From QHWT01 sp046734675 (GTDB lineage: Bacteria; Acidobacteriota; Vicinamibacteria; Vicinamibacterales; 2-12-FULL-66-21): DNA of 12,974 bases. Of the stretch, positions 1-6,275 are shown piece by piece; positions within the stretch are counted from its first letter, which is position 1; every line of letters begins with the position of its first letter. A program made the translations under genes and the position numbers. The notes beneath the pieces are model-generated. The model was not told the DNA's origin, ran no database searches, and worked only from the letters and a program-made list of their open reading frames with translations. The stretch is from contig JBKPRU010000334.1 of assembly GCA_046734675.1 (NCBI GenBank), forward strand, positions 1 through 12,974, written 5' to 3'.

Positions 1-812
1 ATCCAGGCCCACACGGTGCCGCCGCCTTGCTGCCATAACGTCGTGCCGCCCCAGCTGACGATGCCGAGATCGACGCCCTGATCCTTCGGATATGGCGGGT
101 GTGTCAGGCCCGGGACGATCAACACGTCGCTGTCAGGTCCCGTGCTCCACGCGCGCCAGAGCTGACGTCCCGTTTCCGCGTCGAGCGCGGCAATGAAGCC
201 GCGGACCCCGAATTCTGCGCCGCTGTTGCCGACGAACACCTTGTTCCTGACGACCAGCGGGGCCATCGTCATCGCCTGGCCGGTTCTCGGATCGCCGTTC
301 TTCGTCCGCCAGACCTCACGTCCCGTCCGCGCATTCACGGCAACGGTCGTGCTGTCGAGCACGTTGTAGATGACTTTGTCGACCGATGACGGGTTGTTCG
401 GATCGCGCGGATGAAAGGCAGCGCCGCGATTGACGATGTCGCAGCACGCCTTGTCTTCCGCGAATGGATCAGCATGCGGGTCGAAGACCCACATCACGTC
501 GCCGCCATGCGAAAGATCCAGCGCATACAGAAGGTTCGGGAACGGCGTGACGACGTACATGATCCCGTTCACCACGAGGGGCTGTCCCTCGTGGCCCGCT
601 TTTATGTCCGTGCTGAAGTGAAATTCCTCGTGAAGTCGATTGACGTTGGTGGTGTTGATTTGTGAGAGCGCGCTGAAGCGGGTTCCTTGAACGGTCCCGG
701 CGGGCGTTGTCCATTCAGCCCCTGCGGCTGGTTGGGCCCATAGGCGATCGCTCGAGGCCAGCATCACGACCACGACTGCCAAAGCGCACGAAAGAACCCG
801 GGGTCCACGCAT
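1..812 (-). CDS. PQQ-dependent methanol/ethanol-type dehydrogenase, N-terminal part (truncated by window edge)
   Basis: The 270 residues inside the window read as a periplasmic quinoprotein alcohol dehydrogenase, which oxidises alcohols with PQQ and passes electrons to a cytochrome c. Residues 1-26 form a signal peptide (positive start, hydrophobic core, cut near LWA-QP). Family hallmarks follow in order: a vicinal Cys123-Cys124 pair in KACCDIVNRG, which in this family forms a disulfide ring over PQQ; GNSGAEFGVRG with Glu200 at the position of the metal-binding Glu; and a GGGTVWAW motif (Trp268/Trp270), matching the loop whose Trp stacks under PQQ. The start at 812 is supported by AGGAGG at 818-823, five bases upstream. 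The metal-binding Asn, the catalytic Asp and any second Asp diagnostic of lanthanide use lie beyond the left edge, so calcium and lanthanide types cannot be told apart. A fused C-terminal cytochrome domain also cannot be judged. The family call is secure; the substrate is unknown. Confidence 0.93.
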   Translation of the reverse strand, partial: MRGPRVLSCALAVVVVMLASSDRLWAQPAAGAEWTTPAGTVQGTRFSALSQINTTNVNRLHEEFHFSTDIKAGHEGQPLVVNGIMYVVTPFPNLLYALDLSHGGDVMWVFDPHADPFAEDKACCDIVNRGAAFHPRDPNNPSSVDKVIYNVLDSTTVAVNARTGREVWRTKNGDPRTGQAMTMAPLVVRNKVFVGNSGAEFGVRGFIAALDAETGRQLWRAWSTGPDSDVLIVPGLTHPPYPKDQGVDLGIVSWGGTTLWQQGGGTVWAW

Positions 813-1061
813 CCAATCCTCCTAACCGATCACGCGGCGCCGCCGACACGAACCGGAAGCGTGTGGGGAGTCCGGTGAGGACGCGCGGGCTTGAGGGCAG
901 TTTGCGTACCGATGCCGGCGGGCCGCGCAGTCGGACGCGAGGCGATGCTTGACCAAGAGGGGCAGTACTTTAGTGCCTGTAAATAGTCTGCCGCTCGTAT
1001 GACTTTCAGGCATCTCTGGCGTGATTCTGCGCTGAATCGCTGAGGCCTGGAGGTGTACTGG
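813..1061. other. Intergenic leader of the PQQ dehydrogenase with an imperfect inverted repeat
   Basis: I see no credible gene here. The stretch 960-1010 is richer in A/T than its surroundings and is the likely promoter area for the dehydrogenase, but no box is convincing: CTGAAA and TATTTA on the minus strand are 18 bases apart and both poor. An inverted repeat, TGCCTGTAAA (974-983) against TTTCAGGCA (1004-1012), differs from perfect pairing by one bulged base and has a 20-base spacer. It could be an operator or a leader hairpin. Confidence 0.35.
818..823 (-). promoter_or_regulatory. Shine-Dalgarno site of the PQQ dehydrogenase gene
   Basis: AGGAGG on the minus strand, five bases before the ATG at 812-810. 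It fixes the start of the truncated dehydrogenase. Confidence 0.8.
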
Positions 1062-1090
1062 CGAGGTCGCCGGACTCCCCGGCGACCTCG
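1062..1090 (-). terminator. Perfect 12-bp stem-loop after the VOC gene
   Basis: CGAGGTCGCCGG (1062-1073) pairs perfectly with CCGGCGACCTCG (1079-1090) around a five-base loop. It lies 11 bases past the TAG stop of the VOC gene, in its direction of transcription. No T-run follows, so it is not a textbook intrinsic terminator. It may stall or protect the 3' end and separate this transcript from the PQQ dehydrogenase gene downstream. Confidence 0.6.
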
Positions 1091-1101
1091 TCGATCTGAC
1101 G

Positions 1102-1590
1102 CTAGGCAGGCGTGCCGAACTGTTTGAAGAAGTCCTGCGCGCGCTGATCGAGCTCCTGCTCGGTCAGATCCTCTTTGCGCGTCGCGATCGTCCACTGGTA
1201 GCCGAACGGATCGGTGAGCGTGCCGGTGCGATCGCCCCAGAACTGATCGGCCAGCTGTCCCATCGGTCCCGGTGGCACCTGGCCGCCGGCTGCCACCGCA
1301 CGATTGAACAGCGCGTCGCAGTCGTCGACGTAAATCCAGAACCCGACCGGTGAGCCGCCGACGTCCTTGATGCTGCGGCCGCCGCCCATCGCGTCGTTCA
1401 GCATGAGGCGCGAGTTGCCAATCTGCAGCTCGGCGTGCATGACTTTGCCGTCAGGACCCACGGCGCGCGAAATTTCCTTCGCGCCGAACGCCTTCACGTA
1501 CCAGTCCAGTGCCCGCGCCGAATCCTCGAAGATCAGGTGCGGGGTGACGCTGTGGAAACCCTCGGGGATCGGACTGCGTGCTCTTGCCAT
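1102..1590 (-). CDS. VOC/glyoxalase-fold protein, PhnB-like
   Basis: A 162-residue cytoplasmic protein of the vicinal-oxygen-chelate superfamily in the PhnB-like branch, usually annotated as glyoxalase or bleomycin-resistance-like. It has two beta-alpha-beta-beta-beta halves. The first carries TPHLIFEDSARALDWYVKAF (residues 16-35) and MHAELQIG (51-58). The second carries WIYVDDCDALFNRAVAAG (85-102) and the characteristic DQFWGDRTGTLTDPFGYQW (115-133). His52 and Glu54 lie in a strand where metal ligands often sit, but metal binding and activity are unproven. The start at 1590 is preferred over upstream in-frame ATGs because CCCTCCT on the plus strand at 1598-1604 gives an AGGAGGG Shine-Dalgarno seven bases away, and the protein aligns from about there. 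The substrate cannot be read from the sequence. Confidence 0.9.
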   Translation of the reverse strand: MARARSPIPEGFHSVTPHLIFEDSARALDWYVKAFGAKEISRAVGPDGKVMHAELQIGNSRLMLNDAMGGGRSIKDVGGSPVGFWIYVDDCDALFNRAVAAGGQVPPGPMGQLADQFWGDRTGTLTDPFGYQWTIATRKEDLTEQELDQRAQDFFKQFGTPA

Positions 1591-1695
1591 GTTCTGTCCC
1601 TCCTGCGATTCGATTGGGGCTGCGGCATTGTCCTGCCGCGGACGCGCGGCGGCAAGCACCATTGAGCACCGCGCGCGGCGCCGGCCCGTTTGCTT

Positions 1696-1718
1696 TATCT
1701 ATTACGTAATCGAACGGG
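1696..1718 (-). promoter_or_regulatory. Candidate promoter/operator region of the VOC gene with palindrome ATTACGTAAT
   Basis: In this GC-rich DNA, 1691-1712 is a short A/T-rich island. On the minus strand TAGATA (1701-1696) could be a -10 box about 106 bases before the VOC ATG; no good -35 box is visible. The perfect 10-bp palindrome ATTACGTAAT (1701-1710) abuts it. Outer arms CCCGTT (1685-1690) and AACGGG (1713-1718) form a second, non-concentric inverted repeat. A repressor binding the palindrome would block the promoter. This is inferred from position only. Confidence 0.35.
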
Positions 1719-1752
1719 AATCGTGAGAATCGACGGGGCCCCGGTAGGTCGG

Positions 1753-2388
1753 TCAGGATTTTTTGACGAGCCCGTCTTTCTGCAGCCGCTTGACCACTTC
1801 GATCGCCAGCTCTTTCATGTAGGTCTGCACGTTCTTCGGATCGGTCGCCTGACTGACGCCCGCCCAGATGGGTTTTCCCTCCGCGAGATCGTAGAGCAGC
1901 GTTTCGACCGTGATGGTCCGCTGATTGCGCCCGGCGCCGAGCGGATAGACGTTGGCCCAACCGTAGCCCCAGTAGTCCCACGCCGACCCGTAGTAGCCGC
2001 TGCTCCAGATGACCGATGAATAGACTTTCTGCGTCTCCGTCTTGACGATGCGAAGGATGACGAGCCCTTCGACGCCGGCCCTCGAGAACCAGCCCTTCGC
2101 CGCGTCGCTGTTGCGCACTTCCTCGCGCGGGATGATGCGGTATGCGGGAATCGCCACCGGGCCGCGTGCGCCGATCGCGTGCGCCAGCGCTTCTTCCGTC
2201 GACACGCGCAGGCTGTCGTCGTCGGTGATCAACACGCCCGCAACCTTACGGCCGCCGAAGTTCAGTGGACGGGCATCCGGCGCCTTCCACGTCGACAGGA
2301 AGTCGATTGACGCGGCGCGTGGCAGCGCCGTCGCTGTCGCGAAGACGAGGACGATGGCGGCAACGAGGCGGATTGCGGGAGTGGTCAT
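1753..2388 (-). CDS. Secreted protein of unknown function, probable relative of its DUF4136 neighbour
   Basis: 211 residues. Residues 1-26 look like a signal peptide (MTTPAIRLVAAIVLVFATAT core, cut near PRAA-S). There is no lipobox cysteine, so it is probably a soluble periplasmic protein. No enzymatic motif is visible. The middle is rich in aromatic residues and glycine (SSGYYGSAWDYWGYGWANVY, about residues 128-147). Its last 40 residues resemble the end of the upstream gene product: both have I-W-x-G-V-[AS]-Q-x-T followed by an amphipathic helix and a lysine-rich terminus. This suggests tandem duplication followed by divergence. It starts only six bases after the stop of the DUF4136 gene, so the two are almost certainly co-transcribed and probably co-translated. 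Function unknown. Confidence 0.82.
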   Translation of the reverse strand: MTTPAIRLVAAIVLVFATATALPRAASIDFLSTWKAPDARPLNFGGRKVAGVLITDDDSLRVSTEEALAHAIGARGPVAIPAYRIIPREEVRNSDAAKGWFSRAGVEGLVILRIVKTETQKVYSSVIWSSGYYGSAWDYWGYGWANVYPLGAGRNQRTITVETLLYDLAEGKPIWAGVSQATDPKNVQTYMKELAIEVVKRLQKDGLVKKS

Positions 2389-2394
2389 CGCGCG

Positions 2395-2979
2395 CTACTT
2401 CTTCTTGAGCGGAAAGCGCTTGATCAATTCCGCCGCGGCGTCGCGGATGCGCTCGTCGCGAACCGCGTCACTGTCGGTGTCCTGCACGGTGCTCTGGGCG
2501 ACGCCCCGCCAGATCACGCGACGCTCGCCAATCGTGCCCGGCAGCAGCGCGTCGAGCACCAATGAGCCGCGCGTGACGACGGTCAGGGCCTGGGTCGCGG
2601 GCGCGAACGCCGGCAGCCCCCAGTAGGGAACGGCGGGCAGGAACTGACCCATCGTCTGATCGGTCGCGTTGAGCGAGACGAGGACGTAGTAGTGAAGGTG
2701 GACGTCCGGCGTCTGGTCAGCCGCCGAGAACCCTTTCTTGACCATCGCCGCCGCGACGTGTCTTCGGATCAGCGGATCGACACGCGACTTCACTTCGGCG
2801 GGGTTGTCGTCTGGCCTTCTCGCGATGATCACTTCGCCGGCATCGTCGTCCCAGGCAAACGTGCGCAGTGTGCTGAAGTCGAATTGCGGGTCTCCCTCCG
2901 CCTTCACTTTGATCTTCGCCGCCGACGCGACCGCCGCGATCGAGACCGAGAACAGCACGATGACGAGCACCTGTTTCAT
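2395..2979 (-). CDS. DUF4136-type secreted protein
   Basis: 194 residues. The start at 2979 is chosen because MKQVLVIVLFSVSIAAVASA is a clean signal peptide (cut near residues 20-21), whereas the upstream in-frame extension is arginine-rich with no secretion signal. The Shine-Dalgarno site is weak. The body matches the DUF4136 pattern: a strand with DFSTLRTFAWDDD (34-46), then DPLIRRHVAAAMVKKGF (68-84) and PDVHLHYYVL (91-100), where members of the family have a helix and an exposed strand in the mature protein. Many family members are lipoproteins; this one has no lipobox cysteine. It ends IWRGVAQST (156-164) plus a terminal helix, like its neighbour. It is the first gene of a two-gene unit and is divergent from the DUF1080 gene. 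The biochemical role of DUF4136 is not established. Confidence 0.85.
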   Translation of the reverse strand: MKQVLVIVLFSVSIAAVASAAKIKVKAEGDPQFDFSTLRTFAWDDDAGEVIIARRPDDNPAEVKSRVDPLIRRHVAAAMVKKGFSAADQTPDVHLHYYVLVSLNATDQTMGQFLPAVPYWGLPAFAPATQALTVVTRGSLVLDALLPGTIGERRVIWRGVAQSTVQDTDSDAVRDERIRDAAAELIKRFPLKKK

Positions 2980-3068
2980 GGCCGGCAGGAAATGCACGAA
3001 CCCCGCCGCCAAGCCGGTGCGGCGGTCCCGTGTAAGCTGCTGAATTCGCGCACTCGAGCGGGGCGTGC

Positions 3069-3105
3069 ACTCCGGCATCGCGGAGCACACACGTCATGCC
3101 GGAGT
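3069..3105. promoter_or_regulatory. 10-bp inverted repeat in the DUF4136/DUF1080 divergent region
   Basis: ACTCCGGCAT (3069-3078) is the exact reverse complement of ATGCCGGAGT (3096-3105), with a 17-base spacer. It lies in the 155-base gap between the divergent starts at 2979 and 3135. Half-site centres are about 27 bases apart, so a dimeric regulator of both genes is possible. A leader hairpin in the DUF1080 transcript is the alternative. Confidence 0.4.
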
Positions 3106-3134
3106 CTTGAAACCCAGAACGATCTCGGAGCAGG

Positions 3135-3926
3135 ATGGCGCCGGAGGCGCGTGTGAGATTTCCTTCTGTAATCGTTGCGGCAGTGGCGTCGCTCCTCGGC
3201 GCGGGGCTGGCCGCATCGTTTGGTCAGCAGCCGGCAGCACCATTCGTGCCGAAGCAGAGCGATCGGCCGTCGCCCATCGAGGGAGACGAACCAGGGTTCA
3301 CTCCAATCTTCGACGGCAAGACGTTGAACGGCTGGGAGGGGGACCCGAAATACTGGCGGGCCGAGGCCGGCGTGCTGGTCGGCGAGATCACGCCGGACAC
3401 CGTCATCAAGAGCAACACGTTCATCATCTGGCGCGGCGGCCGGCCGAAGGATTTCGAGTTGAAGCTCGATTACCGCATCACGGCGGCGGGCAACAGCGGC
3501 ATCAATTACCGCAGCGCGAGCGTGCCCGATCCCGTCACGCCCGACAATCGCTTTGCCTTGCGCGGATATCAGTTCGATCTCGATGGCGCGAAGCGCTACG
3601 TGGGGAACAACTACGAGGAGAAAGGGCGCCTGTTCGTCGGCGTGCGCGGGCAGTTGACGCGCATCGTCGGCACGCGGCCGCCGGTGGTGCTGTCAACGCT
3701 CGGCGAGGACAAGGACTTGGCCGCGCTCGTGACCGACGACTGGAACGCGGTGCACCTGATCATCCGCGGCAACACGTTGATTCACCTGCTGAACGGCCGC
3801 GTGATGAGCGTCACGATCGACGACGATGCGGCGAACCGGCCGGCCGACGGCCTGATCGGCGTGCAGGTGCACGTCGGTCCGCCGATGAAGGTCGAGTACC
3901 GGAACATCCGGCTGAAGACCTGGTAG
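3135..3926 (+). CDS. Secreted DUF1080 protein (3-keto-disaccharide hydrolase domain family)
   Basis: 263 residues: a signal peptide (1-30, cut near GLAA-S or FG-QQ), then one DUF1080 domain with a concanavalin-like beta-sandwich fold. Family landmarks are FTPIFDGKTLNGWEG (55-69), a W-R-A-E-x-G-V-L-V-G strand (74-83), the SGINYRS motif (121-127), GYQFDLD (144-150), and an ending where the last strand reads VEYRNIRLKTW. The family is named for 3-keto-disaccharide hydrolases, which cleave sugars oxidised at C3, but most members are uncharacterised. Two starts are plausible: ATG 3135 with GGAG four bases upstream, or GTG 3153 with GGAGG (3143-3147) five bases upstream. The GTG start would give a cleaner signal peptide beginning MRFPSVIV. 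The gene stops six bases from the end of the convergent decarboxylase gene. An extracytoplasmic carbohydrate role is inferred. Confidence 0.9.
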   Translation: MAPEARVRFPSVIVAAVASLLGAGLAASFGQQPAAPFVPKQSDRPSPIEGDEPGFTPIFDGKTLNGWEGDPKYWRAEAGVLVGEITPDTVIKSNTFIIWRGGRPKDFELKLDYRITAAGNSGINYRSASVPDPVTPDNRFALRGYQFDLDGAKRYVGNNYEEKGRLFVGVRGQLTRIVGTRPPVVLSTLGEDKDLAALVTDDWNAVHLIIRGNTLIHLLNGRVMSVTIDDDAANRPADGLIGVQVHVGPPMKVEYRNIRLKTW

Positions 3927-3932
3927 CGCGCG

Positions 3933-5450
3933 TCAGCTGGATCGGAGCGTCGCCGCGGAGGTTCGCAGCTCCGCGTCGATGTCACGTCCAAGGCGCGCGA
4001 CGAGCGGCGGGATCGCCTCCACGTCGGCGCGCGTCGTGTGGAAGTTGACGATGCACGCGCGCAGCACGTAGCGACCGTCGATCACCGCGTTCGAGACGAA
4101 CGCCTCGCCGCCGCGCTGCACGCGATCGAGCAGCGCGCGGTTGAGCGCGTCGAGATGCGCTTCGACCTGCTCCTCGCCGAGGCTGGCCCGCAAATCGCGC
4201 GGCACGTACCGGAAGGTCGTAATACTCAGCGCTTGCGTGACGAGCTGCAGATCGTCGCACGCGCGCACTGCGTCCGCCATCGCCTGCGACAGGCGGATGT
4301 CGTCGGTGATCATCTGCCGGTAGCCGGCGGCTCCGGCGTGCCGCAGCGCGAGCCACACTTTGAGCGCACGGAAGCCGCGCGAGTTCTGGGGGCCGTAGTC
4401 GACGTAGTTCGTGGCGTGTTCGTCGAAGTAATAGTAGGGCGGGTGATAGGCGAACGCGGCGCGCAGCTTCGCCGGTTCGCGGACCAGCGCGCACCCTGCT
4501 TCGAGCGGCGCGTAGAGCCACTTGTGCGGGTCGACCGCCACCGAATCGGCGTCGCGCAGGCCACGCAGATCGTCGGGAGCTTCGGGCACGGCGGCCGCGA
4601 ATCCGCCATACGCGCCGTCGACGTGGAACCAGACGTCGTGCGCGCGGCAGACCTCGCCGATAGCCGGCAAAGGATCGACCGCGCCGGTACTCACGGATCC
4701 CGCCGTGGCGACGACGAGACACGGCACGTCGCCGGCGGTTGCGTCACGCGCGATCTGCCGCTCCAACGCGTCGACGTCCATGCGCAGCGACGCATCGGTC
4801 GGGATCCATCGAACCGAGGAGACGCCCAGGCCGGACAGGTCCGCCGCCTTCTGAATCCACGTGTGCGTCTCGGCGGACGCGTAGACGCGCAGCCGCCGTC
4901 CGTCGCCTGTCGTGATCCCGTTCTCGCGCACGTCCCACCCGGCCTTTGCTGCGCGCGCGGCGAAGAAGCCGACGAAGTTCGCCATGTTGCCGCCGCTCAC
5001 CAGCAGGCCGCCGCAATCGGCGGGGTAGCCGATCAAGCCGGCGATCCAGCGCACGGTCTGCGACTCGATCTCGGTTGCGGCGGGCGAGAGGATCCACGCG
5101 CCGACGTTCGGGTTCACCGCCGCCGCGAGCAGATCCGCGAGCATGCCGATCGGCGCGGGCGATGCGGTGATGTAGCCGAAGAAGCGCGGATGACCGTTGA
5201 AGAGCGAGTGATCGAACAACAGCCGCGCGGTGCGCTCGAGGAGCATCGCCGGGTCCGCGCCATTTTCCGGCAGCGGACCCGACAGATCGAGCGCGTCGCG
5301 GACTGCGGAAGGCGAGGCGTCGTGGGTCACCGGCCGCCGGGGCAGCGTTTCGAGGAACTCCGCCACATCGTCGACGAGGCGATGTCCGAGCGCGCGGAAT
5401 GTTGCCGCATCGATCGCGAGCGGCGCATCACGCCGCGACTGGTCACTCAT
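3933..5450 (-). CDS. Group II pyridoxal-phosphate-dependent decarboxylase (aromatic-L-amino-acid decarboxylase-like)
   Basis: 505 residues, the usual length for the family. It decarboxylates an amino acid using PLP in the cytoplasm. Key residues, counted from the start at 5450, are visible: NGHPRFFGYITASP near the N-terminus (about 85-98), SGGNMANFVGFFAAR phosphate-binding region (152-166), His196 in AETHTW (stacks on the PLP ring), Asp278 in HVDGAYGG (binds the pyridine nitrogen) and Lys310 in DPHKWLYAPLEAG (Schiff-base lysine). A YHPPYYYFDEHATNYVDYG stretch contributes to the active-site loop region. An in-frame ATG at 5531 would add 27 atypical residues. The candidate promoter at 5504-5531 would place transcription start downstream of it, so 5450 is preferred, although its Shine-Dalgarno is weak. 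The exact substrate (aromatic, glutamate, diaminobutyrate or other) cannot be told. Confidence 0.93.
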   Translation of the reverse strand: MSDQSRRDAPLAIDAATFRALGHRLVDDVAEFLETLPRRPVTHDASPSAVRDALDLSGPLPENGADPAMLLERTARLLFDHSLFNGHPRFFGYITASPAPIGMLADLLAAAVNPNVGAWILSPAATEIESQTVRWIAGLIGYPADCGGLLVSGGNMANFVGFFAARAAKAGWDVRENGITTGDGRRLRVYASAETHTWIQKAADLSGLGVSSVRWIPTDASLRMDVDALERQIARDATAGDVPCLVVATAGSVSTGAVDPLPAIGEVCRAHDVWFHVDGAYGGFAAAVPEAPDDLRGLRDADSVAVDPHKWLYAPLEAGCALVREPAKLRAAFAYHPPYYYFDEHATNYVDYGPQNSRGFRALKVWLALRHAGAAGYRQMITDDIRLSQAMADAVRACDDLQLVTQALSITTFRYVPRDLRASLGEEQVEAHLDALNRALLDRVQRGGEAFVSNAVIDGRYVLRACIVNFHTTRADVEAIPPLVARLGRDIDAELRTSAATLRSS

Positions 5451-5503
5451 ACGGGGCGGTCCCATGTCGACGCCGGTCACGGGAGGTAACCGCGGACCAG
5501 CCC

Positions 5504-5531
5504 ATAGTACGTCCGGAAGACCTCGATCCAA
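5504..5531 (-). promoter_or_regulatory. Candidate sigma-70-type promoter of the decarboxylase gene
   Basis: On the minus strand TTGGAT (5531-5526) and TACTAT (5509-5504) are separated by 16 bases. The -10 box is good and the -35 box mediocre. The predicted transcript starts near 5497, about 47 bases before the ATG at 5450 and downstream of the alternative ATG at 5531. The site lies in the 111-base gap after the DinB gene, so the decarboxylase may be expressed separately from DinB. Confidence 0.4.
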
Positions 5532-5561
5532 TGCTCGGCCGAACGATACCTGACTCTTGGT

Positions 5562-6092
5562 TCATCCTTTCAACGCCGCGCGAATCTTCGCGAGGTGGTG
5601 ATAGCTGTGCCTGACGGCGTGATCTTCGAGCACGAACTGGCACGTGAGCGGCGCATCGGCGTTGAGCGAGAACGGCGCGGCGCGATCGAGCGCTTCGTCG
5701 GTCAGCGCACGGATCGCGGTTGCGGCCTCGGCACTGTTGCGGAGCAGCAGATCGATCGCTTCGACCTTCGTGGCCGCGGCGTGTTCGGCGGCATGCTTCG
5801 CGTTGATCTGATGCACGTCGTTCCACGTCAGGCCGATGACGGGATTTCCCGCGGCCACGGTCAGCGCGACCTGCATTTCGATGGGGTACATGCTGGCGAC
5901 GTGATGGACGACGACCCCGATCTTGCGGCCGTCGCCGGGAATGCGGGTCTGCCACTCGGCATCCGTGAGAGCGGTTGCCAACGTGGCCAGCGCACGCGCG
6001 CCCGCTTCGAGGCGCTCTGCCAGTGCGCTGGCACGTCGGCTCGTCGTGGCCACCCTGGCGCCATCCGCTGGTGCCGGTATAACGATCGACAT
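5562..6092 (-). CDS. DinB-fold (DinB_2/DfsB-like) four-helix-bundle protein
   Basis: 176 residues. The pattern of four amphipathic helices with spaced histidines fits the DinB/YfiT superfamily, whose members are metal-binding helical bundles. Some are thiol-S-transferases (bacillithiol or mycothiol), and many are of unknown function. Relevant residues are WQTRIPGDGRKIGVVVHHVASMYPIE (His63/His64), NDVHQINAKH (His94 and His100) and LEDHAVRHSYHHLAKIRAAL (His158, His162). A histidine triad could be drawn from these, but I cannot assign ligands with certainty. The start at 6092 is chosen for AAGGA about seven bases upstream and because the longer alternative adds a charged, unrelated segment. The gene is divergent from the AraC regulator, a common regulator-target layout. 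Confidence 0.82.
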   Translation of the reverse strand: MSIVIPAPADGARVATTSRRASALAERLEAGARALATLATALTDAEWQTRIPGDGRKIGVVVHHVASMYPIEMQVALTVAAGNPVIGLTWNDVHQINAKHAAEHAAATKVEAIDLLLRNSAEAATAIRALTDEALDRAAPFSLNADAPLTCQFVLEDHAVRHSYHHLAKIRAALKG

Positions 6093-6132
6093 GGGCGTAT
6101 CCTTTGAGTGCGTCCGCACGAAATTGCGCGGC

Positions 6133-6138
6133 ATGATA
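6133..6138 (-). promoter_or_regulatory. Possible -10 box of the DinB gene
   Basis: TATCAT on the minus strand, about 40 bases before the DinB ATG. No acceptable -35 box is seen 16-18 bases upstream, which would fit an activator-dependent promoter but is weak evidence by itself. Confidence 0.25.
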
Positions 6139-6174
6139 GGAAGACGCTCCTGTGCCGCCGGGTGTCATGTGCGA

Positions 6175-6204
6175 GCGTCCGGAACGCATTGCAGTGCGTC
6201 CGGA
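6175..6204 (+). promoter_or_regulatory. Two direct repeats GCGTCCGGA spaced 21 bp, candidate AraC-family binding site
   Basis: GCGTCCGGA occurs at 6175-6183 and again at 6196-6204, in the same orientation and exactly 21 bases apart (two helical turns). A shorter third copy, GCGTCCG, lies at 6110-6116. Because TCCGGA is itself palindromic, CGTCCGGA (6176-6183) and TCCGGACG (6199-6206) also form an inverted repeat. Tandem half-sites at 21 bp are the classic arrangement bound by AraC-family proteins. The site lies between the divergent AraC and DinB genes. Confidence 0.45.
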
Positions 6205-6275
6205 CGTGCGGTGAATTTGACCTCCGGTCCACACTTCTTGCCCGCGCGTCCGCCGCGTGTTGAGTGCCCGTGTCC

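Noticed and set aside
955..985. Possible sigma-54 site for the PQQ dehydrogenase on the minus strand (GGCAC...TGCC)
   Set aside because: The separation of GG and GC is 12 bases and not the required 10.
3065..4048. 327-codon plus-strand frame overlapping the DUF1080 gene
   Set aside because: Arg/Gly/His-rich shadow. The DUF1080 frame explains the same DNA with family motifs and a signal peptide.
4038..5489. Long open frame on the plus strand opposite the decarboxylase gene
   Set aside because: Its translation is Arg/Val/Asp/His-rich with no domain pattern, as expected for the antisense of a GC-rich gene. The minus strand encodes an intact, motif-complete enzyme.
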